From Prochlorococcus sp. AG-402-K16 (GTDB lineage: Bacteria > Cyanobacteriota > Cyanobacteriia > PCC-6307 > Cyanobiaceae), in assembly GCA_003216795.1 (NCBI GenBank), contig QCIH01000006.1:28389-92388 (forward strand): 64,000 nucleotides of DNA, in the 5' to 3' direction. Under the pieces are notes generated by a model. It did no database searches. It saw only the letters and a list, made by a program, of their open reading frames with translations, and was not told the DNA's origin. Below are positions 62,121 to 64,000 of this stretch, piece by piece (position 1 is the first letter of the stretch; the number at the start of each line of letters is the position of its first letter). The position numbers and the translations under genes were made by a program.

Positions 62121-63911
62121 TCATTTTTTCTCATTCCAAACTTTTAAAATTTCTCTTGCCATTGGCAGGGCGTGAACAGATCCACCACCAGGAGTATTCT
62201 GAGCAAAAGCAACTACAAGTAATTCGCTTGTTTCACTAGGAGTAAAGCAAACGAACCAAGCGTGATCTAATCCACCTTCACCATCTTCAGCAGTTCCAGT
62301 TTTGCCTGAAACTGGAGGTAAATTTGAAACTCCATAATTAATTGATACTCCTGTGCCAGACTCTACTACTTTCCTGAGACCACTTTTTATCAACTGAATA
62401 TTATTTGAATCAATATCGATTTTAATAAGTTTTTTACCTGAAAGATTTTCTTCCTCTTTTTTAACTAAATAGGGAGTCACTAGATAACCTCCATTTGCAA
62501 TTGCAGCATATGCTCTAGCTATTTGAATCGGAGTTACTTGAACGACAAATTGTCCAATAGACATACTCGCAATATCTTCTGGAACCCAAGGGGTCCTTCC
62601 TGGTTGCCCCCATCCTCTACCCTCTTTAGCCCATTTACTACTAGCTACTAATCCTATATTTTCTTGTTCAGAAATTTCAATTCCAGATAAAGAATTAAAA
62701 CCAAGCTTTCGGGAGACCTTATGAATTTCATCAACTCCTACTCCATAACCTATTTGATAAAAAAATGTATTACTGGAAACTCTTAAAGCATCTTCATAAC
62801 CTATTACTCCAAATCCTAAATCATTGTGCTCTCTAAAACATTGACTCCCATAAGTTATACATGGTTTTGTATCTAACATAGTATTTCTAGGAAATTTTCC
62901 ACTTTCCAAGCCCGCCAAAGCAGTTACAACTTTCCAAACACTCCCTGGATCATAAGCATTTAATGCTCTATTAAAAAGAGGTTTTTCAGGAGAATTAAAT
63001 AAATTATTATATTCTTTTTCAGGCTTAAATTCCTTAGAAAAAAAATTCAAATCAAAATTAGGCCTACTTACCATCGCTCTTATTGCACCATCTCTTGGAT
63101 CCATCACTATTATTGCTCCAGCTTTTTTATCTTTAAGAACTTTCTCAGCAACTAATTGAAGATTAAGGTCGATTGTTAGTTCAATATCATTACCTTGTAC
63201 TGGAGGACTTATACCTAATGATCTTTGAAATTTTCCTAATGAATTTACTTCTACTATTTCTCCACCCCACTCACCTCTTATAAAATCTTCGTAAACATAT
63301 TCAATTCCTGTTCTACCTATTAAGTCATTTAATTTATAACCCTTCTTCGATAAAAATTTATATTCTGATTCAGTTATAGGTTGAGTATAACCAATTACAT
63401 GAGCAGCAAGAGATTTATAAGGATAATTTCTAATTAATTTGGTAGCTATTTCAAAACTAATTAAATTACCTTCATTTTCCTTGAACTTTATTAATTGATC
63501 TACATTTAAGTCATCAAGAATAGTTACTAAAAGTTTTTGATTTTTTAGACCATCAGAATATTTTTTTTGAATTAAATTACTATCAATATTTAACAAGTTA
63601 GAAATAGTTGACTTATGTTTTTCCCAATTATTTTTTTTAACAGATTGAGGCTTTATGATTAAAGAATATTTCACTCTACTATCTGCTAAAACATATCCAT
63701 TTTTATCTAGTATTCTTCCGCGTATTGGTTGTGAAGCAATAAGTCTGATCCTATTCTCATCTGACATCTTCCTAAAAGATTCATAATTTAAAAGTTGTAA
63801 AAAAATTAATCTTAATAGTATCAATAGAAAGGAAACAGAAGAAAAAATAAGTAAGACTAGAGGTTGTCTATTGAATGAATAAAGTTTTTTGTTGGGACTT
63901 GTTTTTATCAA
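62121..63911 (-). CDS. mrdA: Penicillin-binding protein 2 (peptidoglycan transpeptidase)
   Basis: A 596-residue class B PBP. One N-terminal membrane helix (LVLLIFSSVSFLLILLRLIFLQLL), the dimerisation/pedestal domain (about 50-240), then the transpeptidase: SxxK in DPGSVWKVVTA, SxN in VSSNTFFYQ and KTG in VSGKTGTAED. PBP2 builds the lateral wall with RodA. Convergent with the FMN reductase gene. Confidence 0.93.
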   Translation of the reverse strand: MIKTSPNKKLYSFNRQPLVLLIFSSVSFLLILLRLIFLQLLNYESFRKMSDENRIRLIASQPIRGRILDKNGYVLADSRVKYSLIIKPQSVKKNNWEKHKSTISNLLNIDSNLIQKKYSDGLKNQKLLVTILDDLNVDQLIKFKENEGNLISFEIATKLIRNYPYKSLAAHVIGYTQPITESEYKFLSKKGYKLNDLIGRTGIEYVYEDFIRGEWGGEIVEVNSLGKFQRSLGISPPVQGNDIELTIDLNLQLVAEKVLKDKKAGAIIVMDPRDGAIRAMVSRPNFDLNFFSKEFKPEKEYNNLFNSPEKPLFNRALNAYDPGSVWKVVTALAGLESGKFPRNTMLDTKPCITYGSQCFREHNDLGFGVIGYEDALRVSSNTFFYQIGYGVGVDEIHKVSRKLGFNSLSGIEISEQENIGLVASSKWAKEGRGWGQPGRTPWVPEDIASMSIGQFVVQVTPIQIARAYAAIANGGYLVTPYLVKKEEENLSGKKLIKIDIDSNNIQLIKSGLRKVVESGTGVSINYGVSNLPPVSGKTGTAEDGEGGLDHAWFVCFTPSETSELLVVAFAQNTPGGGSVHALPMAREILKVWNEKK

Positions 63912-63922
63912 AAATATAAAAT

Positions 63923-64000
63923 TTATTTAAATATTATTTTTTCCAATAAAGCAATAGTTGATTTTATTTCTTTAAGTTTTACGATTAAGTCTTTATAATC
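63923..64000 (-). CDS. Partial gene at the right edge (C-terminus)
   Basis: A minus-strand frame open to the edge reads DYKDLIVKLKEIKSTIALLE plus KIIFK and stops at TAA (63923). It is helical and charged, as in a coiled coil. It lies 11 bases upstream of the PBP2 start on the same strand. Too short to name. Confidence 0.5.
   Translation of the reverse strand, partial: DYKDLIVKLKEIKSTIALLEKIIFK

Overview
The window is a piece of a Prochlorococcus chromosome, most likely from a high-light-adapted strain. The evidence is very AT-rich DNA, short intergenic gaps, high-light-inducible (Hli) proteins, psbX and ycf66, a class C flavodiiron pair, a Yfr2-type small RNA, a circularly permuted two-piece tmRNA with the tag ANKIVSFSRQTAPVAA, and sufBCDS. 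The clade assignment is inferred from composition and gene content, not from a tree.

Layout. 1-5.9 kb: the end of a YihY-family gene, a short hli gene, small cyanobacterial proteins, an HtrA protease, an ABC-F ATPase, a Nif11-like peptide and a ribbon-helix-helix protein. 5.9-9.9 kb: an ion-transport operon (DASS-type carrier, KtrB, KtrA). 9.9-18.7 kb: NDH-2, cysH, coaX, a bcp-type peroxiredoxin, a phosphopantetheinyl transferase, rarA, pgm and a DUF4912 protein. 18.7-23.5 kb: the sufBCDS iron-sulfur operon. 23.5-34.7 kb: an S9 peptidase, def, a HIT protein, a BacA-like ABC transporter, a long Hli protein, ycf66, psbX, a YggT protein, accC, a tRNA-Leu with anticodon AAG, an LpxB-like glycosyltransferase and a PRC-barrel protein. 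34.7-41.5 kb: smc, small membrane proteins, an RlmL-like methyltransferase and ssrA. 41.6-55.2 kb: an aldo/keto reductase, a ParA ATPase, a 1.7-kb insertion at the 3' end of argJ, coaE, gatB, a ThiO-like oxidase, ndk, speA and alaS. 55.3-62.1 kb: flv3 and flv1 separated by a 2.6-kb patch of small genes, then an FMN reductase. 62.1-64 kb: penicillin-binding protein 2 and the edge of another gene.

Most of the window is ordinary core genome. Two accessory patches stand out. The first (43734-45460) lies between two copies of the last ten codons of argJ. It carries one ORF with two DUF723-like zinc modules and a GIY-YIG-like nuclease domain, and that ORF is bracketed by near-identical repeats built on TAATCACA. 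It looks like an integrase-less element that entered the 3' end of argJ and rebuilt it. The second (57101-59751) splits the flavodiiron pair and holds a Yfr2-type sRNA with its terminator, a MORN-repeat protein, an overlapping pair of small ORFs with atypical codon use, a degenerate ORF with an in-frame stop, and several small proteins. Several real-looking genes too short for the ORF track are added (600-746, 2785-2928, 4737-4913, 16735-16905, 38849-39004, 41633-41770, 58544-58693, 58863-58967).
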